Made by a program: the position numbers and the translations under genes | The notes under the pieces: model-generated | What the model was told of the DNA's origin: nothing | The model's input: the letters and a program-made list of their open reading frames with translations, nothing else | The model's database searches: none | Source of the DNA: Microbacterium oleivorans NBRC 103075 | Lineage (GTDB): Bacteria > Actinomycetota > Actinomycetes > Actinomycetales > Microbacteriaceae | Direction: 5' to 3' | Length of the DNA: 64,000 nt | Assembly (NCBI RefSeq): GCF_001552475.1 | Contig: NZ_BCRG01000013.1 | Location: 1 to 64,000, forward strand | Shown here: positions 19,597 to 27,804 of the stretch, piece by piece | How the letters are laid out: the number at the start of each line of letters is the position of its first letter | Position numbering within the stretch: the stretch's first letter is position 1

Positions 19597-20542
19597 CATC
19601 CTCGACCGGGAGCCGGCGTCCGGAGCGCTCGTCGGCGTCGATGTGGGCGGGACGAAGACCCACCTGCGCGCGATCGTGGACGGTGCGCTCGTCGACCGCA
19701 TCGTGCCGAGCGACCTCTGGCGCCAGGACGCGATCTTCGACGACGTGCAGAACTTCGACCGCCTCGCGCAGCTCGTCACCGAGACGGTCGGCGCGGCACC
19801 CGCCGTGACGGTCGTCGGCGCTCACGGGATCGACAGCACGCGTCAGCGGCACCAGGCGACGGCGCTCCTCGGCGAGCGGATGCCGGGGGTCGTGGCCGTC
19901 GTGAACGACGCCGTCCTCCTCGCCCCGGCGATGGGACTCGAGGCCGCCGTCTGCGTCATCGCGGGAACGGGCTCGGCCGTCGTCGGCTTCGATGACACCG
20001 GCGAGCCCGTCACCGCCGACGGCTACGGCTGGCTCATCGCAGACGACGCGAGCGCTCCCGGTATCTCCCGCCGCGCGGCCGTCGCCCTCCTCCGTGCAGT
20101 CGACCGCCGGGGCACCGAAGCGATGACCGATCCGCTGGCGGCGCGATTGCTGGCCGCGTTCAACGCCCTCGACCACGTCGACCTCGCGCTGCGATTCCAG
20201 GCCGATGCGAGCGAGGCGTCGTGGGGCGGGTTCGCCCCCGAGGTGTTCGCGGCAGCCGCCGCGGGCTCGGCGATCGCACACGAGGTCGTCGCGGCATCCG
20301 CTGCTCATCTCGCCGATGCGGTCAGCGCCGTCCGCGCGCGCGGTGCGCGGGGTGCCGACGTCATCGCGGCCGGCGGTGTCATCACGGCGCAGCCCCTCCT
20401 CGCCGACCTCCTCCGGGCGGATCTGCAGCGCACCGACGGCACGCTCCGCTTCCACGTGCTCGACGAACCCCCCGTCGCCGGCGCGCTCGCTCTGGCGGTC
20501 GCCCACTCCGACGCCCCCTCCCCTCGAAAGGTGCTCTCGTGA
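19589..20542 (+). CDS. BadF/BadG-type sugar kinase (N-acetylglucosamine kinase-like)
   Basis: A 317 aa ASKHA-fold kinase with phosphate-1 motif GVDVGGTKTH, phosphate-2 VIAGTGSAVVG and an adenosine motif near AAGGVITAQPLL. BcrAD/BadFG-type members in sugar clusters phosphorylate GlcNAc or related amino sugars. Start is a TTG inside the end of the ROK gene; no other in-frame start precedes the first motif. Next to nagB, so a product feeding GlcN-6-P metabolism is likely, though no nagA deacetylase is in this window. Confidence 0.78.
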   Translation: MPDILDREPASGALVGVDVGGTKTHLRAIVDGALVDRIVPSDLWRQDAIFDDVQNFDRLAQLVTETVGAAPAVTVVGAHGIDSTRQRHQATALLGERMPGVVAVVNDAVLLAPAMGLEAAVCVIAGTGSAVVGFDDTGEPVTADGYGWLIADDASAPGISRRAAVALLRAVDRRGTEAMTDPLAARLLAAFNALDHVDLALRFQADASEASWGGFAPEVFAAAAAGSAIAHEVVAASAAHLADAVSAVRARGARGADVIAAGGVITAQPLLADLLRADLQRTDGTLRFHVLDEPPVAGALALAVAHSDAPSPRKVLS

Positions 20543-21297
20543 GGATCCTGCTCTCCCCCGATGCCGCCGGCGCCGGCGAGATCGCCGCCACGCTCGTCGC
20601 GGCCTCGCTTCGCGACCTGCCCGCTCCCGTCCTCGGCGTGGCCACCGGCTCGAGCCCGCAGCCGCTCTACCGCGCGCTGGCTGCGCGCGTGCACGCGGGC
20701 CTCGACCTCTCCCGCACGACCGCGTTCGCGCTCGACGAGTACGTGGGTCTGCCGGTCGACCACCCCGAGAGCTACCACGCGGTCATCGCGCGCGAAGTCA
20801 CCGCACCCCTCGGCCTCGACGCGGAGCGCGTGCACGTTCCGGAGGGTGCCGCGGCCGATCCCGTCGCAGCAGCAGCCCGGTACGAAGCCGCGATCGTCGC
20901 GGCCGGGGGCGTCGACCTGCAGATCCTCGGGATCGGCGCGAACGGCCACATCGGCTTCAACGAGCCCGGGTCCGACGCCGACTCGCGCACCCGGATCGTC
21001 GAACTCGCGCCGCGGACCGTCGCCGACAACAGCCGCTTCTTCGACGGCGACGCCGGTCGCGTTCCGACCCACGCGTTGACCCAGGGGATCGGCACGATCC
21101 TCGCCGCCCGCGAGATCGTCCTGGTCGCGTGGGGCGAGTCGAAGGCCGACGCCGTGGCACGCGCCGTCGAAGGACCCCAGACCGCGGAGCTGCCGGCATC
21201 CTTCCTGCAGCGCCACGCCCGCGTCACCCTCGTGCTCGACCACGCCGCCGCCTCCAAGCTCAGCCCGAACTCTCTCCCCGTGGAGGTGGCACGATGA
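20539..21297 (+). CDS. nagB: Glucosamine-6-phosphate deaminase
   Basis: A 252 aa NagB: VATGSSPQPLYRAL binds the phosphate, FALDEYVGL holds the general-base Asp, and ILGIGANGHIGFNEPGS carries the active-site Asp/His/Glu region. It converts glucosamine-6-P to fructose-6-P and ammonia. GTG start overlaps the kinase stop (GTGA), and its own stop overlaps the next ATG, so the three genes are translationally coupled. Confidence 0.93.
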   Translation: MRILLSPDAAGAGEIAATLVAASLRDLPAPVLGVATGSSPQPLYRALAARVHAGLDLSRTTAFALDEYVGLPVDHPESYHAVIAREVTAPLGLDAERVHVPEGAAADPVAAAARYEAAIVAAGGVDLQILGIGANGHIGFNEPGSDADSRTRIVELAPRTVADNSRFFDGDAGRVPTHALTQGIGTILAAREIVLVAWGESKADAVARAVEGPQTAELPASFLQRHARVTLVLDHAAASKLSPNSLPVEVAR

Positions 21298-24242
21298 CCG
21301 CGCCCGTCTTCGACGTCGCCCGCATCGGCCCCGGCGAGGGCTCGATCGACCCGCGGACCCGGCTCCGCACCGACGCCCCCAGCCAATCTCTCGACGGCTG
21401 CTGGAGCTTCCGCCTCTCGCCCTCGCCCGCGCTCGCGCCGCACGACGAGTGGACGCAGGGCGAGACAGAGGGTTGGGACGAGATCACCGTCCCCGCGCAC
21501 TGGAACATGAGCGGCTTCGGCACCCCGGCCTACTCGAACGTGCAGTTCCCGTTCCCGATCGACCCGCCCTACCCGCCCGACGAGAACCCCGTCGGGGACT
21601 ACGTGCGCCGCATCGACGTCGACGCGGAGATCCGACGGGTGATGGATGCCGGGGGCCGCGCGCTCCTGCGCTTCGACGGGATCGAGTCCGCCGCCGACGT
21701 GTTCGTCAACGGCATCCGTCTCGGGTCGACCCGCGGCAGCCGGCTCACCCACGAGTTCGACGTGACCGACCGACTCACCGGCGCGGGCGACGTGATCGCG
21801 GTGCGCGTCGCGCAGTTCTCCGACGGGACGTACCTCGAGAACCAGGACATGTGGTGGCTTCCGGGCATCTTCCGGAGCGTCACCCTGCTCGCCCGTCCCG
21901 TCGGCGGCATCGACGACGCGGTCCTGACGGGCGACTTCGACCACGAGACCGGACACGGCGCGGTCGCCGTGACGACGACGGCCGGTGCCGTCCTCGAGGT
22001 GCCCGAGCTCGGCATCCGCGTCGACGTGGCTGCCGGCCGCAGCACGGTCGACGCCGGGGCGGTCGAGCCCTGGTCCGCCGAGACGCCGCGACTCTACGAC
22101 GCGACCCTCGCCACGGCATCCGAGACCGTCTCCGTGCGGCTCGGCTTCCGCCGAGTCCGCGCCGACGACGGCGTCCTGACACTCAACGGCCGCCCGATCA
22201 TGCTCCGAGGCGTGAACCGTCATGAGCACGACCCCGACCGCGGGCGCGTGCACACGACCGAGCTCGCGCGGCGCGACCTCGTGCTCATGAAGCAGCACAA
22301 CATCAACGCCGTCCGCACGTCGCACTACCCGCCGCATCCCGAACTGCTCGACCTCGCCGATGAACTGGGCCTGTACGTCATCGACGAGTGCGACCTCGAG
22401 ACCCACGAGTACGAGTACGTGTCGTGGCGCGGCAACCCGAGCGACGATCCGGCGTGGGAGGCATCCTTCGTCGACCGCATCCGCCGGACTGTCACACGCG
22501 ACCGCACCCACCCGAGCGTCATCATGTGGTCGCTCGGCAACGAGTCGGGTGCGGGCTGCAACATCCGCGCCATGGCGCGGTGGGTGCGCGAGAACGACGC
22601 CACGCGCCTCATCCACTACGAAGGCGATCACTCCAGCCGCGACACCGACGTCTACTCGCGCATGTACGCCTCGCACGACGAGGTCCGCCGGATCGGCGAG
22701 GAGTCCGACGAGATCGCGCCCGCCGGCATCGGGGCGGCCGAGCTGCGGCGCCGGTCGCTGCCGTTCGTGCACTGCGAGTTCGGCCACGCCATGGGCAACA
22801 GCCCGGGTGGCGTCAAGGAGTACTGGGAGCTGTACGAGCGGTTCCCGCGCCTGGCCGGCGGGTTCATCTGGGAGTGGATCGAACACGCGATCGCCATCGA
22901 GGACGAGCACGGCCGCCGGGCCTTCCGCTACGGCGGCGACTTCGGCGAGTCGGTGCACGACCACAACTTCGTGATCGACGGCCTGATCAGCGCCGACCGA
23001 GACGTCCGCCCCGGCCTCGTCGACTACGCCGCGATCATCGCGCCCCTCGTGATCACCGTCGAGGGCGACCGTCGCGGCATCCGTCTGGAGAACCGCTACG
23101 ACCACGTCGACACGAGCCACCTCGCCGTCATGTGGCGTCGCGAGGTCGACGGCGTCGTCGTGGCGCAGGGCGAACTCGACGTGCCGCCGATCGCGCCGCG
23201 ACAGCGCGGCGTCGTGCCGCTCCCCGCCGAGGCACGCACGGTGTCGGCGTCGAGCGTCGCCGATGTGCTCACGATCGTCGCCGCGCTCCGCGACGCGACG
23301 AGCTGGGCGCAGCGCGGCCACGTGGTCGCGACGGGCCAGCGGGTGGATGCCGGGGCTCCCCGCCTCGGCGCAGCTGCGGCACCCGACCAGGGCGAGTTCG
23401 ACCGGCGCGGTCGGCCCCTGCGACTCGGTTCGCTCGACGTGGTCGAGGGTCCTGGCATCGGGATCTGGCGCGCTCCGACCGACAACGACCTCTTCCCCGG
23501 GTGGGACGAACCGACGCTGCCGCCGATGGCGGAACGGTGGGCACTCGCGCGGATCGACCGGATGCAGACCCGCGTCCGCGGCATCCGACCCGAGGCGACG
23601 GCCCTCGTCGTCGACACGCGCGTCGGCGCGCCGTCGTTCGACAGCGGCGTCGATGCGCTGTGGCGCTGGTCGGACCTACCCGAGGGCCGACTCCTCGAAC
23701 TCGACCTCCGCAGCATCGGATCGTGGGACAACGCCTGGATCGAGAAGGCGCCGTTCGCGTGGACCGTCGACTGGGCCCGCCTCGGCATCGACGTCACGCT
23801 CGCGGGCGCACCCGTCGGTATGGAGTTCGCGGGCTACGGTCCAGGGCCGAGCTACCCCGACACCGACTCGGGCGTGCACTTCGGCTGGTTCGAGGCCGGC
23901 GCCGACGAGCTCGTCACGCCGCACGTCCGGCCGCAGGAGAGTGGATCACGCCGGGGTGTCCGCACCGCCGTCATCCGCACCTCCGAGGGTGCGGTGCGCG
24001 TGAGCGTCGTCGGCGGCGAGGCACTGGACGCCGGGGTTGCGCTCACCGTGTCGCCGTGGGATCGCACGACGCTGAGCACGACGTCGCACGCATCGCTCCT
24101 GCCTGCACCGACCGCCACGCACGTGTCGATCGACATCGCGCAGTCCGGCGTCGGCACCGCCACCTGCGGGCCCGGCGTGCTCCCGCGGCACCGCCTGCCC
24201 GCGCGCGACGCGTCGTTCGCGCTGCTGTTCGAGACGGTCTGA
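21294..24242 (+). CDS. GH2 beta-galactosidase (LacZ type)
   Basis: A 982 aa family 2 enzyme with the LacZ layout: jelly-roll sugar-binding domain (35-200), immunoglobulin-like domain, TIM barrel (about 295-590) and C-terminal beta domains. Acid/base Glu 417 is in WSLGNESGAG, nucleophile Glu 495 in HCEFGHAMGNS. No signal peptide, so cytoplasmic. Last gene of the ROK-kinase-nagB operon. Together with GH95 it suggests breakdown of fucosylated, galactose- and GlcNAc-containing glycans; activity on another beta-glycoside cannot be excluded. Confidence 0.92.
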   Translation: MTAPVFDVARIGPGEGSIDPRTRLRTDAPSQSLDGCWSFRLSPSPALAPHDEWTQGETEGWDEITVPAHWNMSGFGTPAYSNVQFPFPIDPPYPPDENPVGDYVRRIDVDAEIRRVMDAGGRALLRFDGIESAADVFVNGIRLGSTRGSRLTHEFDVTDRLTGAGDVIAVRVAQFSDGTYLENQDMWWLPGIFRSVTLLARPVGGIDDAVLTGDFDHETGHGAVAVTTTAGAVLEVPELGIRVDVAAGRSTVDAGAVEPWSAETPRLYDATLATASETVSVRLGFRRVRADDGVLTLNGRPIMLRGVNRHEHDPDRGRVHTTELARRDLVLMKQHNINAVRTSHYPPHPELLDLADELGLYVIDECDLETHEYEYVSWRGNPSDDPAWEASFVDRIRRTVTRDRTHPSVIMWSLGNESGAGCNIRAMARWVRENDATRLIHYEGDHSSRDTDVYSRMYASHDEVRRIGEESDEIAPAGIGAAELRRRSLPFVHCEFGHAMGNSPGGVKEYWELYERFPRLAGGFIWEWIEHAIAIEDEHGRRAFRYGGDFGESVHDHNFVIDGLISADRDVRPGLVDYAAIIAPLVITVEGDRRGIRLENRYDHVDTSHLAVMWRREVDGVVVAQGELDVPPIAPRQRGVVPLPAEARTVSASSVADVLTIVAALRDATSWAQRGHVVATGQRVDAGAPRLGAAAAPDQGEFDRRGRPLRLGSLDVVEGPGIGIWRAPTDNDLFPGWDEPTLPPMAERWALARIDRMQTRVRGIRPEATALVVDTRVGAPSFDSGVDALWRWSDLPEGRLLELDLRSIGSWDNAWIEKAPFAWTVDWARLGIDVTLAGAPVGMEFAGYGPGPSYPDTDSGVHFGWFEAGADELVTPHVRPQESGSRRGVRTAVIRTSEGAVRVSVVGGEALDAGVALTVSPWDRTTLSTTSHASLLPAPTATHVSIDIAQSGVGTATCGPGVLPRHRLPARDASFALLFETV

Positions 24243-24250
24243 GCCCGGAC

Positions 24251-24285
24251 GGGCCGGAGCGGGTCAGTCGACCCGCTTCCGGCCC
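24251..24285. terminator. Bidirectional terminator hairpin
   Basis: A 15 bp stem with one bulged T (GGGCCGGA-GCGGGTC pairing with GACCCGC-t-TCCGGCCC) and loop AGTC. It lies between convergent genes and extends into the last codons of the BCCT gene. No U tract on the plus strand. Confidence 0.7.
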
Positions 24286-25931
24286 CAGGGCAGTCGGATG
24301 CCGCGCTCGTTCTCGGATTCGACCTCGAGGCCGTAGTGCTCCCCGATGTGGTCGAGCAGCTGCGCGCGCTCGGCTTTCTCGTAGATGCGTCTCTCCCGCT
24401 GGAATGCGACGACGGTCGACCAACAGATCAGCAGCATCACGATGCTGAACGGCAGAGCGATGATGATCGCCGCCGTCTGCAGGGCGGTCAGGCCACCCGC
24501 GATGAGCAGCGCGATCGCGAGGAGCGCGGTGATGAGCGTGAAGAGCGTGCGCACGGGCTTGCTCGGCTCGGGGTCGCCGCCCGTCGCGATCATGCCCATG
24601 ACGAGCGCGCCCGAGTCCGCCGACGTGACGAAGAACAGGGCGATGAGGACAAGCGCACCGATGGTCAGCAGGAGCGGTGCCGGAAGGTGCTGGAACAGCT
24701 GGAACAGCGCGCCCTCGACGTTCACCGACCCGTCCGCCTGCGTCATCACGCCGGGCTCATCGACCTCGAGCTTGATCGCGGAGCCACCGAGGACGGCGAA
24801 CCAGAGCACGCCGACGAGTGTGGGAACGATGAGCACGCCCATGACGAACTCGCGCACGGTACGACCGCGGCTGACGCGCGCGATGAAGATGCCGACGAAG
24901 GGCGCCCACGAGATCCACCAGCCCCAGTAGAACGACGTCCACGTCGCCTGCCAGGCCTGGCCCTCCGCGCCCTGGAATGCGCTGACGCTGAAGCTCAGAC
25001 CGACGAAGTTCTGCAGGTAGGCGCCGATCGACTGCACCCACTCCCGCATCAGGTAGAACGTGTCGTTCGTGAACAGGACGAACAGGAGCAGAAGACCGGC
25101 GAGGATCAGGTTCAGAGACGACAGCCACTTCATGCCGCGGGTCACACCCGACAGCACGGAGAACAGAACGGCCGTCGTGATGACGGCGATGATGATGACC
25201 TGGACCATGAGGCTCGGATCCTTGATGATGCCCGCACTGTCGAGGCCGGAGCTGATCTGCAGCACACCGAGGCCGAGGCTGGTGGCGACACCGAAGAGGG
25301 TCCCGACGAGGGCGACGGCGTCGATCGCGTTGCCCCATCCGCCTCGGACGCGGCGACCGAGGATGGGCTCGAGCGCCCACCGGATCGACAGCGGACGCCC
25401 GCGGCGATGAATCGCGTAGGCGAGGGCGATGCCGACGACGACGTAGACGGCCCAGGCCTGAACACCCCAGTGCAGGTAGGTCTGCGTCAGCGCGGACTGC
25501 GCGAGCTGCGCGGTCGTCCCCTCGACCCCGGGCTTGGGATCGACGAAGTGGCTGAGCGGCTCACTGACGCCGTAGAAGACGAGACCGATGCCCCTACCCG
25601 CGGCGAAGAGCAGCGAGAACCAGGCTCCCGTCGAGAACTCGGGCTTGTCGTCGTCCTTGCCGAGACGGATGTCGCCGAACCGACTGAACCCGAGGAACAG
25701 GCAGAAGGCGACGAAGAACGCGGTGATGAGGACGTAGTACCAGCTGAAGGCGTCGATGATCGCGCCCTGGATCGTCCCGAAGAACGCCTCCGCCTGGGCG
25801 GGAAGCGCGATCGCGAAGGCGCTGAACGCGATCGCCACGATCGCCGCGGGCGCGATCACCCACACGCTGGCTTTCGCCCGGGGTCCTGCGGCGGTCGATC
25901 GGGTCTCTGACGGTGGGGCGCTGTCGGACAT
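24264..25931 (-). CDS. BCCT-family betaine/choline/carnitine transporter
   Basis: A 555 aa, 12-span transporter with the BCCT signature SFYWGWWISWAPFVGIFIARVSRGRTVREF and FYGVSEPL. It imports trimethylammonium compounds, usually as osmoprotectants, driven by sodium or protons. In the glycine-rich TM3 stretch the usual AGMGIG reads AAGRGIG: Arg 113 from a rare AGG codon replaces the common Met. TAGCCT 6 nt before ATG suggests leaderless translation. The basic C-terminus could sense osmotic state, as in BetP. Confidence 0.92.
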   Translation of the reverse strand: MSDSAPPSETRSTAAGPRAKASVWVIAPAAIVAIAFSAFAIALPAQAEAFFGTIQGAIIDAFSWYYVLITAFFVAFCLFLGFSRFGDIRLGKDDDKPEFSTGAWFSLLFAAGRGIGLVFYGVSEPLSHFVDPKPGVEGTTAQLAQSALTQTYLHWGVQAWAVYVVVGIALAYAIHRRGRPLSIRWALEPILGRRVRGGWGNAIDAVALVGTLFGVATSLGLGVLQISSGLDSAGIIKDPSLMVQVIIIAVITTAVLFSVLSGVTRGMKWLSSLNLILAGLLLLFVLFTNDTFYLMREWVQSIGAYLQNFVGLSFSVSAFQGAEGQAWQATWTSFYWGWWISWAPFVGIFIARVSRGRTVREFVMGVLIVPTLVGVLWFAVLGGSAIKLEVDEPGVMTQADGSVNVEGALFQLFQHLPAPLLLTIGALVLIALFFVTSADSGALVMGMIATGGDPEPSKPVRTLFTLITALLAIALLIAGGLTALQTAAIIIALPFSIVMLLICWSTVVAFQRERRIYEKAERAQLLDHIGEHYGLEVESENERGIRLPWGRKRVD

Positions 25932-26002
25932 GCCGCCAGGCTACTGACGCCCCGGCATCCGCTCATCTTGTTGCGCGACGCGGGGGTGGGAAGGTAACGG
26001 GG

Positions 26003-26524
26003 TCAGTCGCGGGGCCAGGATGCCGCGAGTTTGCCGAGCAGGCGGACGAGTTCGGCGCGCTCCGCGTCGCTGAAATCGGCCAGCGCGGCAGAGAGCCGCT
26101 CGCGCCGCTCGCCTCGGAAATCACCCGCTCGTCGACGGCCCTCGGAGGTTAACGCGATACGCGTGCGTCTGGCGTCGTCGGGGTCGGCCTCGCGCTGGGC
26201 GAGTCCGAGCTCGACCGCCTGCTGCACGAGGCGCGAGGCGCGAGGCTGGTCGACGCCGATCGTTTCGGCGATTTCGCTCACCGACAGTGGCTGCTCCGCG
26301 TGCACGAGTGCGTCGAGCAGGCGGATGCGGGCGGGAGCGCCCGCGAGGCGCGCGCCAGGTCCGAAGGCGCGGTCGCCCCGCATCCACGGCGGCCCGGGCA
26401 TATCCGAGTGCGGACCGTGCGCGTGCGGTCCGCCCGGGTGGTGGCGGCGATGCGGACCACCGCGGCCGCGCATCTGCGCGAACGCGGCCAGGAGGGCGTC
26501 GAGGTCGCCGGTCGGGTCGGTCAC
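26003..26524 (-). CDS. MarR-family regulator with His-rich N-terminus
   Basis: A 173 aa protein. Residues about 22-45 are unusually His-rich (RRHHPGGPHAHGPH); a MarR winged helix follows (LSVSEIAETIGVDQPRASRLVQQAVELGL, then DDARRTRIALTSEGR). GTG start with TATCGT 6 nt upstream. It is divergent from a second His-rich gene, with five copies of a GCATGTCA-type half-site in between. The His cluster suggests metal sensing, but this is inference. Confidence 0.82.
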   Translation of the reverse strand: MTDPTGDLDALLAAFAQMRGRGGPHRRHHPGGPHAHGPHSDMPGPPWMRGDRAFGPGARLAGAPARIRLLDALVHAEQPLSVSEIAETIGVDQPRASRLVQQAVELGLAQREADPDDARRTRIALTSEGRRRAGDFRGERRERLSAALADFSDAERAELVRLLGKLAASWPRD

Positions 26525-26552
26525 CTCTCGACGATACCGCGTCAGCCCGATT

Positions 26553-26615
26553 GCATGTCACTTGACATGCGACCCAACTGCATGTCACACTGCATGTACT
26601 TTCGCAATGACATGC
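26553..26615. promoter_or_regulatory. Operator array between MarR and His-rich genes
   Basis: Half-sites: GCATGTCA at 26553 and its reverse TGACATGC at 26563 form a perfect 8-bp inverted repeat with a 2-bp spacer. Further copies are GCATGTCA at 26580, GCATGTAC at 26592 and TGACATGC at 26608. These are the natural binding sites for the adjacent MarR protein and would control both divergent genes. Confidence 0.75.
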
Positions 26616-26668
26616 AATGGTCATCACGGACAGTCCGTCGGTGACAAGACGTCCCGGAAGGACACCCC

Positions 26669-27169
26669 ATGAACACCTCCATCAACGACACCCTCGGATT
26701 CCGCCTCAAGCTCGTCCACCGCCTCCTGGCGCGCGAGCTGCACGACAAGCGGGTCGAAGCCGGCGCCGACGCACGACGCGACGAGATCGTCGCCGCCGTG
26801 CAGGCCCGCGTCTCGGCCGCCGTCCCCGACGAGGACTACGACACCCTCCTGCGCTCGCTCGACGCGATCGCACGGGAACTCGGCTGGGACGAATCCCAGC
26901 CCATGCCTCCCCGCCCTGATCGCGGCCACCGGCGCGGTCCCTTCGGACGCGGCTTCGGTCGCGGGTTCGGCCCCGGGTTCGGTCCCGGGCACCGGTTCGC
27001 GCACTCCGACGCGGAAGACGACGAGCACGCCGAGCACCACGGGCACGGCCACCACGGCCACCACGGCCGCGGCTGCGGCGAGCGGCGCGGATTCGCGCAG
27101 CATCCCGCCGTCGCCGAGGCCTACGAGCGCGGCTTCAGCCGCGGATACGAGCAGGCGCAGCGCGACTGA
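26669..27169 (+). CDS. His/Gly-rich protein of MarR-divergent pair
   Basis: A 166 aa protein. Residues 1-75 are helical (LGFRLKLVHRLLARELHDKR; VPDEDYDTLLRSLDAIARELGW). A basic Gly/Phe/Arg-rich segment (86-110) follows, then a His cluster (HAEHHGHGHHGHHGRGCG, about 120-140), and a short helical end. No signal peptide. GAAGGA is 7 nt before ATG. The clusters could bind Ni, Zn, Co or Cu; a metal-chelating or metallochaperone role under MarR control is a reasonable guess only. Confidence 0.75.
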   Translation: MNTSINDTLGFRLKLVHRLLARELHDKRVEAGADARRDEIVAAVQARVSAAVPDEDYDTLLRSLDAIARELGWDESQPMPPRPDRGHRRGPFGRGFGRGFGPGFGPGHRFAHSDAEDDEHAEHHGHGHHGHHGRGCGERRGFAQHPAVAEAYERGFSRGYEQAQRD

Positions 27170-27175
27170 GCGCGG

Positions 27176-27781
27176 TCAGTTCCCCTTCGCACCGGCGTCG
27201 GATGTTCCGACGTCGGTGCGGTGGAAGTTCTGGAACGAACGGGATGCCGTCGGCCCCCGCTGCCCCTGATACCGGTTCTTGTACGAGCCGGTGCCGTAGG
27301 GGTTCTCGGCGGGCGACGTCAGGCGGAAGAAGCAGAACTGCCCGATCTTCATGCCCGGCCACAGCTTGATCGGCAGCGTCGCGACGTTGGCGAGCTCGAG
27401 CGTCACGTGACCCGAGAAGCCGGGATCGATGAATCCCGCGGTCGAGTGGGTGATGAGGCCCAGCCGGCCGAGCGAGCTCTTGCCCTCCAGCCGTGCCGCG
27501 ACGTCGTCGGGCAGCGTGATCTGCTCGAACGTCGCCCCCAGCGCGAACTCGCCCGGGTGGAGGATGAACGGCTCATCGGGCGCGACCTCGATCAGCCGAG
27601 TCAGTTCGGGCTGATCCTCGGCCGGATCGATGAACGGGTACTTGTGGTTGTCGAACAACCGGAAGTACCTGTCGAGCCGCACGTCCACGCTCGAGGGCTG
27701 GACCATCGCCGGGTCCCACGGGTCGAGGCCGATACGGCCACCGTCGATCTCGAGTCGGATGTCACGATCGCTGAGCAGCAC
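27176..27781 (-). CDS. dcd: dCTP deaminase (dUMP-forming type)
   Basis: A 201 aa trimeric dCTP deaminase of the dUTPase superfamily. [11 protein letters not shown] (99-109) and [21 protein letters not shown] (112-132, catalytic Glu 129) are the two signature motifs. Actinobacterial Dcd proteins (M. tuberculosis) make dUMP directly from dCTP; this one is of that length and type. GTG start with TAGGCT 6 nt upstream indicates a leaderless message. Confidence 0.95.
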   Translation of the reverse strand: MLLSDRDIRLEIDGGRIGLDPWDPAMVQPSSVDVRLDRYFRLFDNHKYPFIDPAEDQPELTRLIEVAPDEPFILHPGEFALGATFEQITLPDDVAARLEGKSSLGRLGLITHSTAGFIDPGFSGHVTLELANVATLPIKLWPGMKIGQFCFFRLTSPAENPYGTGSYKNRYQGQRGPTASRSFQNFHRTDVGTSDAGAKGN

Positions 27782-27804
27782 GCGGCCAGCCTACTGGCCG
27801 CCCG

